DNA of 64,000 bases from Paludisphaera mucosa (GCF_029589435.1 NZ_JARRAG010000002.1:3782001-3846000); one strand, 5' to 3'; shown: positions 26,788 to 36,998, numbered from the stretch's first letter. Notes: generated by a model from the letters alone, not told the origin. Numbers and translations are program-made.

Positions 26788-29700
26788 TCACTCGGCGGGC
26801 GGGGCCTCGCGGAGCTTGATGGTATGGTCGAGGGCGGCCGAGCTGACCAGGTCGCCGTTCCGGCCGACGGCGAGGGCGGTCACGGGCGTGCTGTGGTCTT
26901 CGAGCGTGAGGAGCGATCGCTTCTCGGCCACGTCCCAGACGCGGACGGACCTGTCGAGGCCTCCCGAGACCAGTCGGCCGTCGGGGGTGAACCCCAGACA
27001 GGTGACGTGGCGGACGTGGCCTTCCAGGGTGTGCGGGAACTCGGGGGCGGCGGGATTCCAGACCTGGAGGGGCCCGTCGCGGACGGCGGAGGCGAGCCAG
27101 CGGCCGTCGTCGGAGAACGCTAGCGCGAGGACGTCGCCGCCGAGCGGGATCGTGCTCTTGAGGACGCCCGAGGGCAGGTCCCACAACTTCATCGCGTCGT
27201 CGTCGGCCCCCGACGCCAGGGTCCGGCCGTCGCGGCTCAGGGCGAGGCGACGGACGGCGTCGGAGTGGCCTTCCAGGGTCATGCGGAGTCGGCCCGTCTC
27301 CGCGTCCCAGACGTGGATCTTGTGATCGCCGCCGGCGGAGGCGATCAGCGAGGCGTCGGCGAGGAACACCACTTCGTCGACGACGCCGTCATGACCCGTG
27401 TAGGTCTGGACCGGCCGGGCTTTCGCCACGTCCCAGATGGTCACGGCCCCCCGGAGCGCGGGCGGGGCGTCCGGATCTCCGCCCGCCGAGGCGAGCAGGC
27501 GGCCGTCGGGGCTGAAGGCGAGAGACCGGACCGAAGAGGGGAATCCCTTGAACTCCTGCAAGAGCACGCCCGACTTCGCGTTCCAGATCCGTGTGAAGGC
27601 ATCGAGGTGACCCGACGCGAGCAACTGGCCGTCGGGGCTCAGCGCCAGGGCGCCGGCCCCGCCGGTGGGGGCGAGCATCGTCTGGGTCTGGAGCGTGCGA
27701 GGCCGGGTCGGGCTGAGCGGCTCCCAGACCTTGGCGACCCCCTCGGTGGAGGCCGAGATCAGGCTTCGGCCGTCGGGGGCGATCGCCAGGGTCCGGACGC
27801 CCTCGGTGTGGCCCAGGAACCTGTGGATCAGGCGTCCGGAATCGGCGTCCCAGACCCGAACCGCGTCGTCGTTGCCCCCGGAGGCGATCCAGCCGCCGGA
27901 TCGGGGGCAGGCCAGGCTGAGGACGCCCCCCTTGTGCGCCTGGATCACGGTCAGCAGCGCCCCGGTCGCGACGTCCCAGATCCGGATCGATCCGTCCAGC
28001 CCCCCCGAGATCAGCCGCGAGCCTTCGGGGCTGAACGCCACGGCGCGGACGTCGCCCTCGTGTCCCGCCAGGGTCCGATGAAGGCCGGGCGTCTCGCCGT
28101 AGCTCCAGATCATGACCAGGCCGTCCAGGCCGCCCGTGGCGGCGACTCGCCCGTCGGGGCTCACGGCGATCGCGGCGATCGAACTGCGGTGCCCCCCGGG
28201 GAGCGACGGGAGTTCCACGCCGGTCTCGGGGTCCCAGATGTGGACGACGTGGGTGGCGTAGGCCGCCGCCAGCCGCGAGCCGTCCGGGCTCCAGGCCAGC
28301 GAGAGCACGGCCGCCCGGCCCTCGCCCAGGGTCCGGAGCCGCTCCCCGGTCGCGGCGTCGTAGATCCCGACGAGGCCGTCGCCGCCCGGGCCGGCGATCC
28401 GCCGGCCGTCCGGGCTGTACGCCAGGGCGTGGACGCCGCGTCGGAGGTCGGACGGCCGGTTCCTGGGATTGGGGGCCTCCACGACCCAGCCCGCGCGGCC
28501 GTCGACCAGCCCCCATACGCGGATCGTGCCGTCGAGGCCGAGCGTCGCGAAGCTCGTCCCGTCGGGCCGCGCGGCGACGGCGACGAAGGCCTCTCCGCGC
28601 TCCCTCACCGTCAGCCGTTCCTCGCCGTCGAGCCCGCGCAGGTAGCGCCACTCCCAGCCCCGGAGGTCGGCCTCGCCGGGCCGGGGGCGCATCAGGTCGA
28701 GGAGCTTCCGATACGGGCCGTAGTCGTCGCCCCCCCAGGCGGCGGCGGCCAGGTTGGAGCGGGTGGCGTAGAGCGTCTGATGCAGCTCGTCCCGGGCCGC
28801 CTTCAGGTTGCCGAGGGCGGCGTCGGCGAGGCGGTGGGCCTCGGCCTCCTCGTCGCGGGCCTTCCGGGCTTCGAGGCGGCCGGCCTCGCGCTCCTCGGCC
28901 AGGCCGCGCTGGACCTCGGCCTGGGAGCGGAACCGGCTGGCCGCGACCAGCGACGCAGCCGTCGCCGTCACCAGGACCGCCGTCAGGAGGCCGCCCAGGA
29001 TCGCGATCGTCGGGTTCCGTCGCGCCCACCGCCAGTAGCGTTCGGCCAGCGAGGCCCGTCGCGCCAGGACCGGCCGGTCCTCCAGGAAACGCTGCAGGTC
29101 CGCCTCCAACGCGGCCGCGGACGCGTAGCGGTCCTCGGGCCGCCGCTCGATCGCCTTGTGGACGACCGTCGCCAGGTCGATCGGGATCCGTCGGTCCAGC
29201 TTGCGCAGGGGGGGCGGCGACGCCTGCGAGACCTGGCGGATCAGCCGGGCGCGGTCGCGCTCGTCGAACGCGGGCCGCCTCCCCAGCAGTTCGTACAGCG
29301 TCAGGCCCAGGCCGTAGACGTCGCCCGAGCGGTCGTAGACGCCGTCGAGCGCCTCCGGGGCCATGTAGCGGAGCGTGCCGACCACGTCGTCGCTCTGGGT
29401 CAGGTCTTGGTACTCGCCCCAGCGCGCCAGGCCGAAATCGGTCACCCAGACGGTCCCTCGCTCGTCCAGCATGAGGTTCGACGGCTTGACGTCGCGATGC
29501 AGGACGCCCTGCGAGTGGGCGAACTCGAGCCCGCTCGCGGCCTGGACGCCCAGGCGGGCGATCCACTTCCAACGGTCCGGGCCGGCCTCGTCGTCCTTCG
29601 CTTCCGCGGGTGCGGGCGTCTCGGCAGGGGCGTCGTGGGCGGCGACGGCCCCCGGAGGCCCGCCCCCTCGAACGGGGTCGCGCGGCGGCCCGACGAAACC

Positions 29701-30261
29701 GAACGCACTATCGCGGTGGGTGTCGGAGGCGGAGCCGCCCAGGGGGATCTCGACGAGCGCGGTCGGCTCGTCGCCGGCCACGTCGCCGGCGTGCCCCTCC
29801 GTCGGGTCCCAGGCCGCGGTCGATCCGCTCAGCTCGTCGGTCGACGCCATGCGGAACGGCGCGCGACGCGACCTGTCGAGCACGGCGTCCAGGCCGACGC
29901 CCGTGATGAACTGCATGACGTAATACGGCGTCCCCTCGTGCTCGCCGACGCCGAAGACGGGGACGATGTTGGTATGGTGGAGCCGCCCGGCGGACCGGGC
30001 CTCGCGCTCGAACCGGCGGCGGCGGCGGGCGTCACCCAGGCCGTGCGAGAGAACCTTCAACGCCACGCGGCGCCCCAGCGAGACCTGCCAGGCCTCGTAC
30101 ACGACCCCCATGCCGCCGCGCCCGACTTCCCGCACGATCCGGTAATCGCCGAACGAACGCGGCGGTGCCGGCGCCTCCTGAGCCGGGCCGGCGGACGCGT
30201 CGGCGTCCGTCCGGGGATGGTCGCCTCGCGAGTCGTCCGGGTCGCAGCCAAGGGCAATCAT
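26788..30261 (-). CDS. Serine/threonine protein kinase with C-terminal WD40 repeats
   Basis: 1157 residues. Hanks-type kinase (about 38-400): glycine loop GRGGMGVVYEA, ATP-binding Lys69 in VALKVL, catalytic HRDVKPSN (about 255) and DFGLA. Between the N-lobe hinge and the catalytic loop lies an extra low-complexity insert (about 140-230). A membrane helix (about 418-440) and a coiled-coil-like charged segment follow. The rest is a long set of WD40 repeats (roughly 13 or 14, recognisable by SPDG and IRIWD/VRVWD endings). The kinase faces the cytosol and the WD40 part the far side of the membrane, where it may sense a ligand; that topology is inferred. Stand-alone gene. Confidence 0.94.
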   Translation of the reverse strand: MIALGCDPDDSRGDHPRTDADASAGPAQEAPAPPRSFGDYRIVREVGRGGMGVVYEAWQVSLGRRVALKVLSHGLGDARRRRRFEREARSAGRLHHTNIVPVFGVGEHEGTPYYVMQFITGVGLDAVLDRSRRAPFRMASTDELSGSTAAWDPTEGHAGDVAGDEPTALVEIPLGGSASDTHRDSAFGFVGPPRDPVRGGGPPGAVAAHDAPAETPAPAEAKDDEAGPDRWKWIARLGVQAASGLEFAHSQGVLHRDVKPSNLMLDERGTVWVTDFGLARWGEYQDLTQSDDVVGTLRYMAPEALDGVYDRSGDVYGLGLTLYELLGRRPAFDERDRARLIRQVSQASPPPLRKLDRRIPIDLATVVHKAIERRPEDRYASAAALEADLQRFLEDRPVLARRASLAERYWRWARRNPTIAILGGLLTAVLVTATAASLVAASRFRSQAEVQRGLAEEREAGRLEARKARDEEAEAHRLADAALGNLKAARDELHQTLYATRSNLAAAAWGGDDYGPYRKLLDLMRPRPGEADLRGWEWRYLRGLDGEERLTVRERGEAFVAVAARPDGTSFATLGLDGTIRVWGLVDGRAGWVVEAPNPRNRPSDLRRGVHALAYSPDGRRIAGPGGDGLVGIYDAATGERLRTLGEGRAAVLSLAWSPDGSRLAAAYATHVVHIWDPETGVELPSLPGGHRSSIAAIAVSPDGRVAATGGLDGLVMIWSYGETPGLHRTLAGHEGDVRAVAFSPEGSRLISGGLDGSIRIWDVATGALLTVIQAHKGGVLSLACPRSGGWIASGGNDDAVRVWDADSGRLIHRFLGHTEGVRTLAIAPDGRSLISASTEGVAKVWEPLSPTRPRTLQTQTMLAPTGGAGALALSPDGQLLASGHLDAFTRIWNAKSGVLLQEFKGFPSSVRSLAFSPDGRLLASAGGDPDAPPALRGAVTIWDVAKARPVQTYTGHDGVVDEVVFLADASLIASAGGDHKIHVWDAETGRLRMTLEGHSDAVRRLALSRDGRTLASGADDDAMKLWDLPSGVLKSTIPLGGDVLALAFSDDGRWLASAVRDGPLQVWNPAAPEFPHTLEGHVRHVTCLGFTPDGRLVSGGLDRSVRVWDVAEKRSLLTLEDHSTPVTALAVGRNGDLVSSAALDHTIKLREAPPAE

Positions 30262-30486
30262 GGTCGCCTCGCCCTCGATGTGGGGCGTCGTCCGTGGGCC
30301 GAGGATCGGTCTCGTTCGTGGTCGTCGAAGGAGCGTCCCGACGCGCCCGGCCGCGGAGAGTATGGGCCTGGGCGACGCCGCGGACCTGCGGTGCGGGTCG
30401 GAGGCCGTCTGATTCCATCCTGATCACCCGCTCAGCTTTTTGCAACCCAGCGTGCCAAGCCGACCGCCGGCCCGCCGCAGCCACGC

Positions 30487-31521
30487 TCAATGCGACCTCG
30501 AACGCCCCGGCGAAGGCTCGCGGCGGCCGGCCGCGCCGTCGTCGGCGGCTCGGCCGTCGCCCGCGGCGGCGTCGGCCTCGAGCATCGCCAGCAGGTCGGT
30601 CTCGATCTTGAGGCAGATCTCGTCAAGCGGCAGGTGGTTGAGGCTCGTCTCGAGGAATGGGTACTGCAGCTCGGTTCCGATCTTGTCGAGGGCCAGGATC
30701 GGCGCGGCGACGAGCATGGTGACCAGCGGCGTGAGCCAGCCGGCGTCTTCGAGCAGGGCGAAGGGGAGCGTGACCAGGAAGAGGAGGATGAACCGGCGGA
30801 TCTCGATCCGATACGCCAGCGGCAGCGGCGAGGCGCGGATCCGCTCGCAGGCGCCCATGTGGTCGATCAGCAGGCCGCGCTGTTCCTCGGCCTGATGGAA
30901 GGCGAAGGCGTCCATCCCCAGCTTCTCGTGCGCCTCGCGAAGGAGTCGCGCGATGTGGAGGGAACTCGCATTGGGAATGTTGCGGGCTTCGAAGACGCGC
31001 TCGGCGGCCTCGCGACCCAAGAGGCCGATCATCGACGTGCTGTGCCGCTGGTCGCGCAGGTCGAGGCGCACGCCGTGCGGGAAGGCCGCCGACCAGCGGA
31101 TGAACTCGTCCCGCCAGCGACGGTCCGCCGGGCCGTACGCCAGGGCCTGGATGGCCAGGTTTCGCGACTGGTTGACGATCCCGCCCCAGAGCTTCCGCCC
31201 TTCCCACCAGCGCTCGTAGCCGGCGTTGGTCCGCAAGACCAGCAAGAGGCCCAGGGCGGCGCCCGCGACCTCGTGCGGGCCCACGCCGATGTGCAGGTTC
31301 AGCTCCTCGTATTTGGGGCTGAGGTGGAGCGCCGTGACGAACATCGCGTACAGGCCGAAGACGAACACCCGGAGGAGGGTGAGCGGCATCGCCGAGCCGT
31401 GGATGCCGAACACTTCCCTCCAGAACAGCAGCTCCTTGTCGCGGAATCTCACGGGCCGACTTCTCCAGGGCGGGTTTTCGAAGACCGTGCGCGCAGGGGC
31501 GCCGGGATTATGAATAACCAT
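30487..31521 (-). CDS. Bestrophin-family chloride channel
   Basis: 344 residues. Bestrophin/UPF0187 features: an N-terminal basic segment, LRVFVFGLYAMFVTALHL as the first transmembrane helix, the conserved LLVLRTNAGYERWWEGRKLWGGIVNQSRN and, further on, RIEIRRFILLFLVTLPFALLE and DKIGTELQYPFLE. Known bacterial homologues are pentameric chloride or cation channels. The tail after residue 310 is disordered and Arg/Gly-rich. 225 bases separate it from the kinase gene upstream on the same strand side (kinase start 30261). Confidence 0.88.
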   Translation of the reverse strand: MVIHNPGAPARTVFENPPWRSRPVRFRDKELLFWREVFGIHGSAMPLTLLRVFVFGLYAMFVTALHLSPKYEELNLHIGVGPHEVAGAALGLLLVLRTNAGYERWWEGRKLWGGIVNQSRNLAIQALAYGPADRRWRDEFIRWSAAFPHGVRLDLRDQRHSTSMIGLLGREAAERVFEARNIPNASSLHIARLLREAHEKLGMDAFAFHQAEEQRGLLIDHMGACERIRASPLPLAYRIEIRRFILLFLVTLPFALLEDAGWLTPLVTMLVAAPILALDKIGTELQYPFLETSLNHLPLDEICLKIETDLLAMLEADAAAGDGRAADDGAAGRREPSPGRSRSH

Positions 31522-31555
31522 TCACGAATCGAATCGAGGCTCGCCGTCCGGATCG

Positions 31556-33793
31556 CTAGCGATCCATCCGATACGACGGCGAGGCGAACAGGAGCGAGCC
31601 CGAGCCCCCCTTGTCGCGGTCGGGCGAGTCGAGGAGGAGCACCGACTCCCAGGCCAGGGGGAGGTGCGGCACGCCGTCGCCCGCGCCTCCCCAGTGCCCC
31701 CCGGGCGCGGATCCGTCGAGCGGGATGCGGACGATCCGCCAGCCGTCGCCGTCGAGCCGCCCCAGGTCGGGCTGGAAGGTCTGCCCCGACGCGTCGCGGA
31801 TCCGGCAACGCAGGTAGGCGTGCGAGTCGTCGCCCTTGATCCAGAACAGCACTTCGCGCGCCTTCGCCGGGATCGGCAGGGGCCGCCGGGGCTGGACGCC
31901 CAGGTAACGCCAACCCGGATCGAAGCGGAAGGGGACCTGGAGCGTGCGCTCGCTACGCCCGCCGACCGAGGTCATCGACGCCTCCAGCGGCTTCCCGGGC
32001 GTCGCCGCGTTGTCGACGAAGAGGACGGCTTCGAACGCCCCCTGCATGTCGCGATGGCTTGGGCCCAGCAGCCTCTCGAAGCGGCCCGAGATCGGCTCGA
32101 CGACCGCCGCGCCGTCGGCGTCCACGAGGGCGAAGTCGACCTCGCTCGCCTTGACCTCGAGGCTCGCACGACCCTCCGCCTCGCCCTTCCCGATCGCCAC
32201 GACCGCCGACGCCGTCTCCTCGCCGTCGCGGTTCCTGGCGACGAGCCGGCTGCGGAACGGCAGCTTCGACGGGTTGGCGATCACGGCCTCGAACTCGCTC
32301 CCCCGGGGCGCGACCGCCAGGCTCAGCGGGTCGATCCGCCAAACTTGCAGGGCGGCGAGGGCCGGCAGGGGGCGGCCCTTGTACGAGATCTCAAGGGGCA
32401 CGTCGCGCCGGGGAGTCCGCATGGGGTGGGCGGGGAGGCTGAGTTCGACGGTCTGGACGCCGCCGATCGAGTGGCTGGTCGCCGGCAGCTTCTCGGATGT
32501 CCCGGCGACCCGGAATTCGAGTTCGGCCGCCTTCGGCTGCGATCCGTTGATCCGGGCTTGAAGCTTCGGCGGGGCGTCGCGCCCTTCGACGAGCGGCCCG
32601 GCCTCGACGACGATCGCGGCCAGGGTGCGGAGGTCGGCGGCGTCGGGGTCGGAGTTCTTCACCAGGCGGATCGAGGGCGTCCGCGCGGCGTCGGGGGCGT
32701 TCGCGTCGGTGGTCCACGACACGATCGCCGCGGATCCGTCGGCCTTTTTCTGGAAGAGCAACTTCCACTCGGCCGAGTTCGCCCCCTGAAGCCGATGCCG
32801 ATAGCCGTAGCCCCGCAACGTCTGCATCAGGCGCTTCGCGGCCAGGAACGACGGCTTGGGCGACAGGTCCTGGTGGACGGTGCCGAACCGGTGCTCGTTC
32901 TCCTTGGGGTCGGGGCCGTCGTCCTTCCAGTCGTAGAAGATCGACAGGTTCACGCCGTTGGCCAGGTTCGACAGGTACTCGCGGACGATGTAGCGGGCCT
33001 GCTCGTCCTCGCTGAACCGCTTCTCGGCCGTGGAATAGCCCCACTCGCCCGAGACGATCGGCAGCATCCGGCGCCCCGGCGAGGCGTATCGGGCGATCAT
33101 CGAGCGGAGCCTTCCGTAGTCCTCGGCGGCGGTCTCGGGATGCGACTCGCGGTAGGGGTGGACCGAGACGGCGTCGATGTGTTCGAGGATGCCGGAGGCG
33201 AATAGGGTCTCGAAGAAGTCCCAGGGGAACGCCGACGAGGCCGGGGCCATGATGAACGCGTCCGGGTCGCCGGCGTGGACGGCCCTGGCGGTCTCGTTCG
33301 CGAGCTTCGCGTAGTCGTCGGCGTTCGGCTGGGGTTTCCAGAAGCTGATGTTGGGCTCGTTCCAGATCTCCCAGATCACCTTCCGGCCCTTGAAGTGCGC
33401 GGCCCCGGCCTTCGCGAAGGCGGCGAACGCCGCTCGGCCCTCCGGCGTGTGGGGCGACAGCCCCTCGTCGTACCGGCGATGGCCGTAGTCGAAGATGAAG
33501 TACGCGCGGGCGCCGACCTTGTCGAGGTGGCCGACCAGGCGGTCGTAGGCGGAAAAGTCGTATTTCCCCGGCTCGCGCTCGACGCCCTCCCAGTGGAAGT
33601 CCATGCGGACCCACTTGAAGCCCCCCTCGGCGAATCGCTCCATCTCGCCGGCCGCCGGGTCGGTGAAGTGGATGTTGACGCCGAACCCTTCGGGGACCAC
33701 GGGCGGGGGAAGGCCGTCTTTCGCCCGGAGGGTGCCGGCGAGCAACGCGGTCGCCGCCATGGGGAGGAGGAGCCGGGGGAGGGAGAGAGTCAT
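31556..33793 (-). CDS. Exported glycoside hydrolase of clan GH-A
   Basis: 745 residues from the ATG at 33793, chosen for GGAG 7 bases upstream (the frame extends to 33844). Signal peptide ending near GTLRAKD. The (beta/alpha)8 barrel has the acid/base in WEIWNEPN (E146) and the nucleophile in VSGEWGYS (E250), and an EHIDAVSVHPY strand, like family 5/39/44-type enzymes. The C-terminal half consists of beta-sandwich domains. The glycan cleaved is unknown. It follows the TPR metallopeptidase gene (stop at 33841) by 47 bases and is probably cotranscribed with it. Confidence 0.85.
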   Translation of the reverse strand: MTLSLPRLLLPMAATALLAGTLRAKDGLPPPVVPEGFGVNIHFTDPAAGEMERFAEGGFKWVRMDFHWEGVEREPGKYDFSAYDRLVGHLDKVGARAYFIFDYGHRRYDEGLSPHTPEGRAAFAAFAKAGAAHFKGRKVIWEIWNEPNISFWKPQPNADDYAKLANETARAVHAGDPDAFIMAPASSAFPWDFFETLFASGILEHIDAVSVHPYRESHPETAAEDYGRLRSMIARYASPGRRMLPIVSGEWGYSTAEKRFSEDEQARYIVREYLSNLANGVNLSIFYDWKDDGPDPKENEHRFGTVHQDLSPKPSFLAAKRLMQTLRGYGYRHRLQGANSAEWKLLFQKKADGSAAIVSWTTDANAPDAARTPSIRLVKNSDPDAADLRTLAAIVVEAGPLVEGRDAPPKLQARINGSQPKAAELEFRVAGTSEKLPATSHSIGGVQTVELSLPAHPMRTPRRDVPLEISYKGRPLPALAALQVWRIDPLSLAVAPRGSEFEAVIANPSKLPFRSRLVARNRDGEETASAVVAIGKGEAEGRASLEVKASEVDFALVDADGAAVVEPISGRFERLLGPSHRDMQGAFEAVLFVDNAATPGKPLEASMTSVGGRSERTLQVPFRFDPGWRYLGVQPRRPLPIPAKAREVLFWIKGDDSHAYLRCRIRDASGQTFQPDLGRLDGDGWRIVRIPLDGSAPGGHWGGAGDGVPHLPLAWESVLLLDSPDRDKGGSGSLLFASPSYRMDR

Positions 33794-33840
33794 CGGAGTC
33801 TCCGTCAGGAGGGGCGGCGGCGAACGGGGCCGCCGGCGGG

Positions 33841-36690
33841 TCACCCGGCCGCGGCGCGGTCCGCTTCCTCGCGGAGCGACCTGGCCTCGGGGTGTTCGGG
33901 GTCGGCCTTGAGCACCTCGTCGAGCGTGGCCCTGGCCTCATCCTTGCGGCCCAGGGCGAGCTGGGCGCGGGCCAACTTGACCTTGATGTCGGCGGTCTTC
34001 TTGGGCTTCAGTCCCAGCGCGACGTCGTATTCCGTCACGGCCTCGGCGTACTTCTTGCCGGCGGCGAGGGCGTCGGCCAACAGGACGTGCGAGCCCGGGT
34101 TGTAGACGTCGACGTACAGGCATTCCCGGCCCCACTTCTCGGCCGCGATCGGGTCCTTGGCGGCCAGCCAGCGCTCGGCCAGGGTGGTGCGGACGGCGAG
34201 GTTGTCGGCGTCGTTCTCGGCGATCTGGGCCATGTCGGCGAGGAACGCGTCGGAACGCTTCTGGCGGAGGTGGACGCGCGCCAGGTTGGCGATCCACTTG
34301 GTGTGCTGGGGGTCGCCCTTGCGCGCCGTCTCGTAGAGCCGCTCGGCCTCGTCGAGCCGGCCCGCGTTGAGGTACAGCTCGGCGAGCTGGTCGACCACCC
34401 GTTCGTCGGGGTGCTCGGCGTCGAGGGCCGGCTCCAGCAGGGCGAGGGCCGCGTCGTCGTCGCCGATCGAACGCAGGAGCCGGGCCTTGACGTAGCTGGC
34501 GAGCGGGTGGTTCGGCTTGAGCTTGAGCGCCTTGTCGGCGAGCGGCCGGGCCGCCTTGAGGTCGCGGCGGGCGAACTGCTCGTACGCCACGCGGGCGTTC
34601 AAATCGGGGTCGTCGGGCTTGGCCTTGAGATCGCGTTCGAGCTGCGAGAACTTGACCGGCGCCTCGGAATCGACTCGGGTCTTGATCGTCTTGACGATCT
34701 CGTCGAGATATTCCAGGTACGCCTTCTCGAAGTCCGCCTTGTCGACGTGGAAGCATTCCTTGATAGCCAGGTCGGTCGTCAAACCGCGGCGGTAGGCGGC
34801 GAGCATCTTGATCTGGGCGTCGGGGCCGAACCGCTTGGCCATGTAGCGGGCGTAGAGTTGGGCCTGGCAATAGGCCATCTGGCGGTCGTCGGCCTCGTCG
34901 GGGCGGATGAAGCCGAGGTTGATCGTATCCAGGTTGAGCAGCTTCTTGCGGGCCGGAACGCGTTCCAGCAGCAGCTTGTTCCACTCCTGGGGCCGGGGGG
35001 ACTGCTCGCTCTCGACGGCGAGGGCCTCGGTGTACCAGTGGGGGATGTTGAACTCGGTCTCCTGCAGGGTCACGACGTGGGTGAACTCGTGCTTGATGAC
35101 CCGGGCCCAGTTGTAGGGCTTGTTGGTCGACCGGGGGCTCGCCATCGCCACGACCTTGCCGGTGCACGCGCCGACGGTGGGGATGAACGGCAGGGCGACG
35201 GTCCGGCCGCTGAACCACTGGTGGTCCTTCATGATCTCGATCTTGGTCCGGCTCGGCGGCGTATAACCGAACATCGCGGTCAGCTCGGGCATGACCGATT
35301 CCAGGTACTCCGACATGTACTTCGCCAGCAGCTCGTCCTGGCCGGGGACGTACGTGGTGATGAAGTGCTCCGTGTCCACGGCCTTGTAGCTGCTCATGTG
35401 CTTGAGCACGCGGATCATGTTGTCGGCGCGGACGTTGAACGGGTCGGCGGCGAAGGCGGCGTTGAACAGGCTCGAAGCCTCGTCCTCCCGGCCGATCTGC
35501 ATGTAGAGCATCCCCAGGCCGATCGGGACGTCGGCGCGGCCGGGGTCGGCCTCGGCGGCGAGCAGGAACGCGCGCTCGGCCGTGAAGTACTTGCGGCGAT
35601 CGGCCAGGCGCTCGGCGAGCGCGGCGTAGAAGGTCGCGGGCCGGGGGTTGTTCGAGACCGCGGTCAGCTCGGCCGCCGCGGCCCCCGCCGGGTCGACCAG
35701 CAGCCGGCACGACGCGGCGAGACGGGCCAGCCCGTCCTCGTCGCGGGGGTTCGCGGCGACGGCCTTCTTGGCCGCCTCCAGCGCGTCCAGGAACCGTTCG
35801 TCGGAGATGTTCAGGTCGGCGATCAGGACGTGCGCGGGACCGTAGTTCGGGTTGACCTTCAGGGCGCGCTCGGCCTTCGCGCGACCGGCGGCCAGGCGAT
35901 AACCCTGCAGGTCGGCCTGGCCGAGAGTCACCAGCACCTCGGGGGCGAGCGGGTTGAGCTGCGAGGCCCGCGCCAGCTCCTTGGTGGCGGCCCGTTCGTT
36001 GTAGCCGGACAGGAACAGCCGGCCTTCGAGCCACGGGGCCTTCCAGCAGGTCGGGTCGGCCTTGAGCGCCCCTTCGTAGATCTCGTTGATGACGTCGTTG
36101 AGCGCGGCGGCCAACTCCTCGCCCCGCGCCGAGGCCCGGTAGTAACGCTCGGCGGCCTGGCCGACCACGACCAGCGCCTCGGCGTCCTTGACGAAGGCCT
36201 CGCGGTTCGCGTTATACCGGTCGACGAACCACTTGCAGGCGGCGACGGCCTTCTCCAGGTCGCCGCGGGCCTCGAGCAGGCGGACGGCGACCCAGCGCGC
36301 CTGGAGGTCGTCGGCGTCGATCGCCAGCGCCCTGCGCACGGCCTCGTCGGCGGCCTCCCAACGGCCCCGGCCGAAGTGCAGGTCGGCCAGCCGCGCGGGG
36401 ATCGCGGCCGATTTGGGGTCCTTGGCCTCGATCGGCTCAAGGATCGCGACCGCGGCGTCGGCCTCGCCCTGGGCGGCCTTGGCCTCGGCCTTGCCGAGGG
36501 CGACGGTCCGCTCCAGCGCGGGGGAGAGCCCGTCGGGCGTCTTGCGGGCCGCCTCGGCGAGGGCGTCGTACGCCTCCTCGGCCTCGGCGTACCGCCCTCC
36601 CGCCATGAGCCGCCTGGCCCCGTCCGCATCGACCGCCCCGCCCGCCTCGGCGACCAGCGCGGCCAGCAAGATGAACGTTCCATAACCCAT
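33841..36690 (-). CDS. TPR protein with a gluzincin-type metallopeptidase domain
   Basis: 949 residues. Short signal sequence (MGYGTFILLAALVAEAGGA), then TPR repeats (about 20-420), a peptidase_MA-like gluzincin domain with HEFTH (about residue 532) and a downstream Glu in WYTEALA (about 552), and a second block of TPR repeats to the C-terminus. The HExxH plus Glu arrangement supports zinc peptidase activity, probably in the periplasm. GGAGGG lies 8 bases before the start. It is upstream of the glycoside hydrolase on the same strand, so both may serve breakdown of glycoprotein or polysaccharide material. Divergent from the cobalamin riboswitch. Confidence 0.88.
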   Translation of the reverse strand: MGYGTFILLAALVAEAGGAVDADGARRLMAGGRYAEAEEAYDALAEAARKTPDGLSPALERTVALGKAEAKAAQGEADAAVAILEPIEAKDPKSAAIPARLADLHFGRGRWEAADEAVRRALAIDADDLQARWVAVRLLEARGDLEKAVAACKWFVDRYNANREAFVKDAEALVVVGQAAERYYRASARGEELAAALNDVINEIYEGALKADPTCWKAPWLEGRLFLSGYNERAATKELARASQLNPLAPEVLVTLGQADLQGYRLAAGRAKAERALKVNPNYGPAHVLIADLNISDERFLDALEAAKKAVAANPRDEDGLARLAASCRLLVDPAGAAAAELTAVSNNPRPATFYAALAERLADRRKYFTAERAFLLAAEADPGRADVPIGLGMLYMQIGREDEASSLFNAAFAADPFNVRADNMIRVLKHMSSYKAVDTEHFITTYVPGQDELLAKYMSEYLESVMPELTAMFGYTPPSRTKIEIMKDHQWFSGRTVALPFIPTVGACTGKVVAMASPRSTNKPYNWARVIKHEFTHVVTLQETEFNIPHWYTEALAVESEQSPRPQEWNKLLLERVPARKKLLNLDTINLGFIRPDEADDRQMAYCQAQLYARYMAKRFGPDAQIKMLAAYRRGLTTDLAIKECFHVDKADFEKAYLEYLDEIVKTIKTRVDSEAPVKFSQLERDLKAKPDDPDLNARVAYEQFARRDLKAARPLADKALKLKPNHPLASYVKARLLRSIGDDDAALALLEPALDAEHPDERVVDQLAELYLNAGRLDEAERLYETARKGDPQHTKWIANLARVHLRQKRSDAFLADMAQIAENDADNLAVRTTLAERWLAAKDPIAAEKWGRECLYVDVYNPGSHVLLADALAAGKKYAEAVTEYDVALGLKPKKTADIKVKLARAQLALGRKDEARATLDEVLKADPEHPEARSLREEADRAAAG

Positions 36691-36830
36691 GGCAGATCCC
36701 TCCTCTGAGTCGTTGCCTTCACGTTACCAGAAGAACGTCGGAGATGGCACCATCTCTCGGGGGCGAGGTCGGCGTTCGCGGGGCCTCGGGCTTGCGTGAC
36801 CGAGGGGGGCCCGGGTACATTCCGGCCAAT

Positions 36831-36998
36831 CCGATGGGCGTTCAGCACCGAACCGCTGAACAGGAAGCCGGTGAGAATCCGGCGCGGGACCGCCGCTGTA
36901 AGCGAGGAGGTCCCAGGACGACATGCCACTGCGGGCCTCGGCCCGCGGGAAGGCGTCCGGGGGCCGTCCGACTCGCGAGCCAGAATACGGCCCATCGG
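36831..36998 (+). promoter_or_regulatory. Cobalamin (B12) riboswitch aptamer
   Basis: A class with the complete conserved core: GGAAGCCGGTGAGAATCCGG (36863-36882), ACCGCCGCTGTAAGC, GCCACTGCGGG (36925-36935), GGGAAGGCG (36947-36955) and GAGCCAGAATACGG (36977-36990). A 9-bp closing P1 stem pairs 36831-36839 with 36990-36998. It is oriented toward the PEP-CTERM gene at 37392, 393 bases downstream. Family knowledge: it binds adenosyl- or other cobalamins and usually turns off expression. Confidence 0.95.

Noticed and set aside
27265-30423. 1052-codon plus frame opposite the WD40 kinase
   Set aside because: Repeats in it merely mirror the WD40 repeats on the minus strand.
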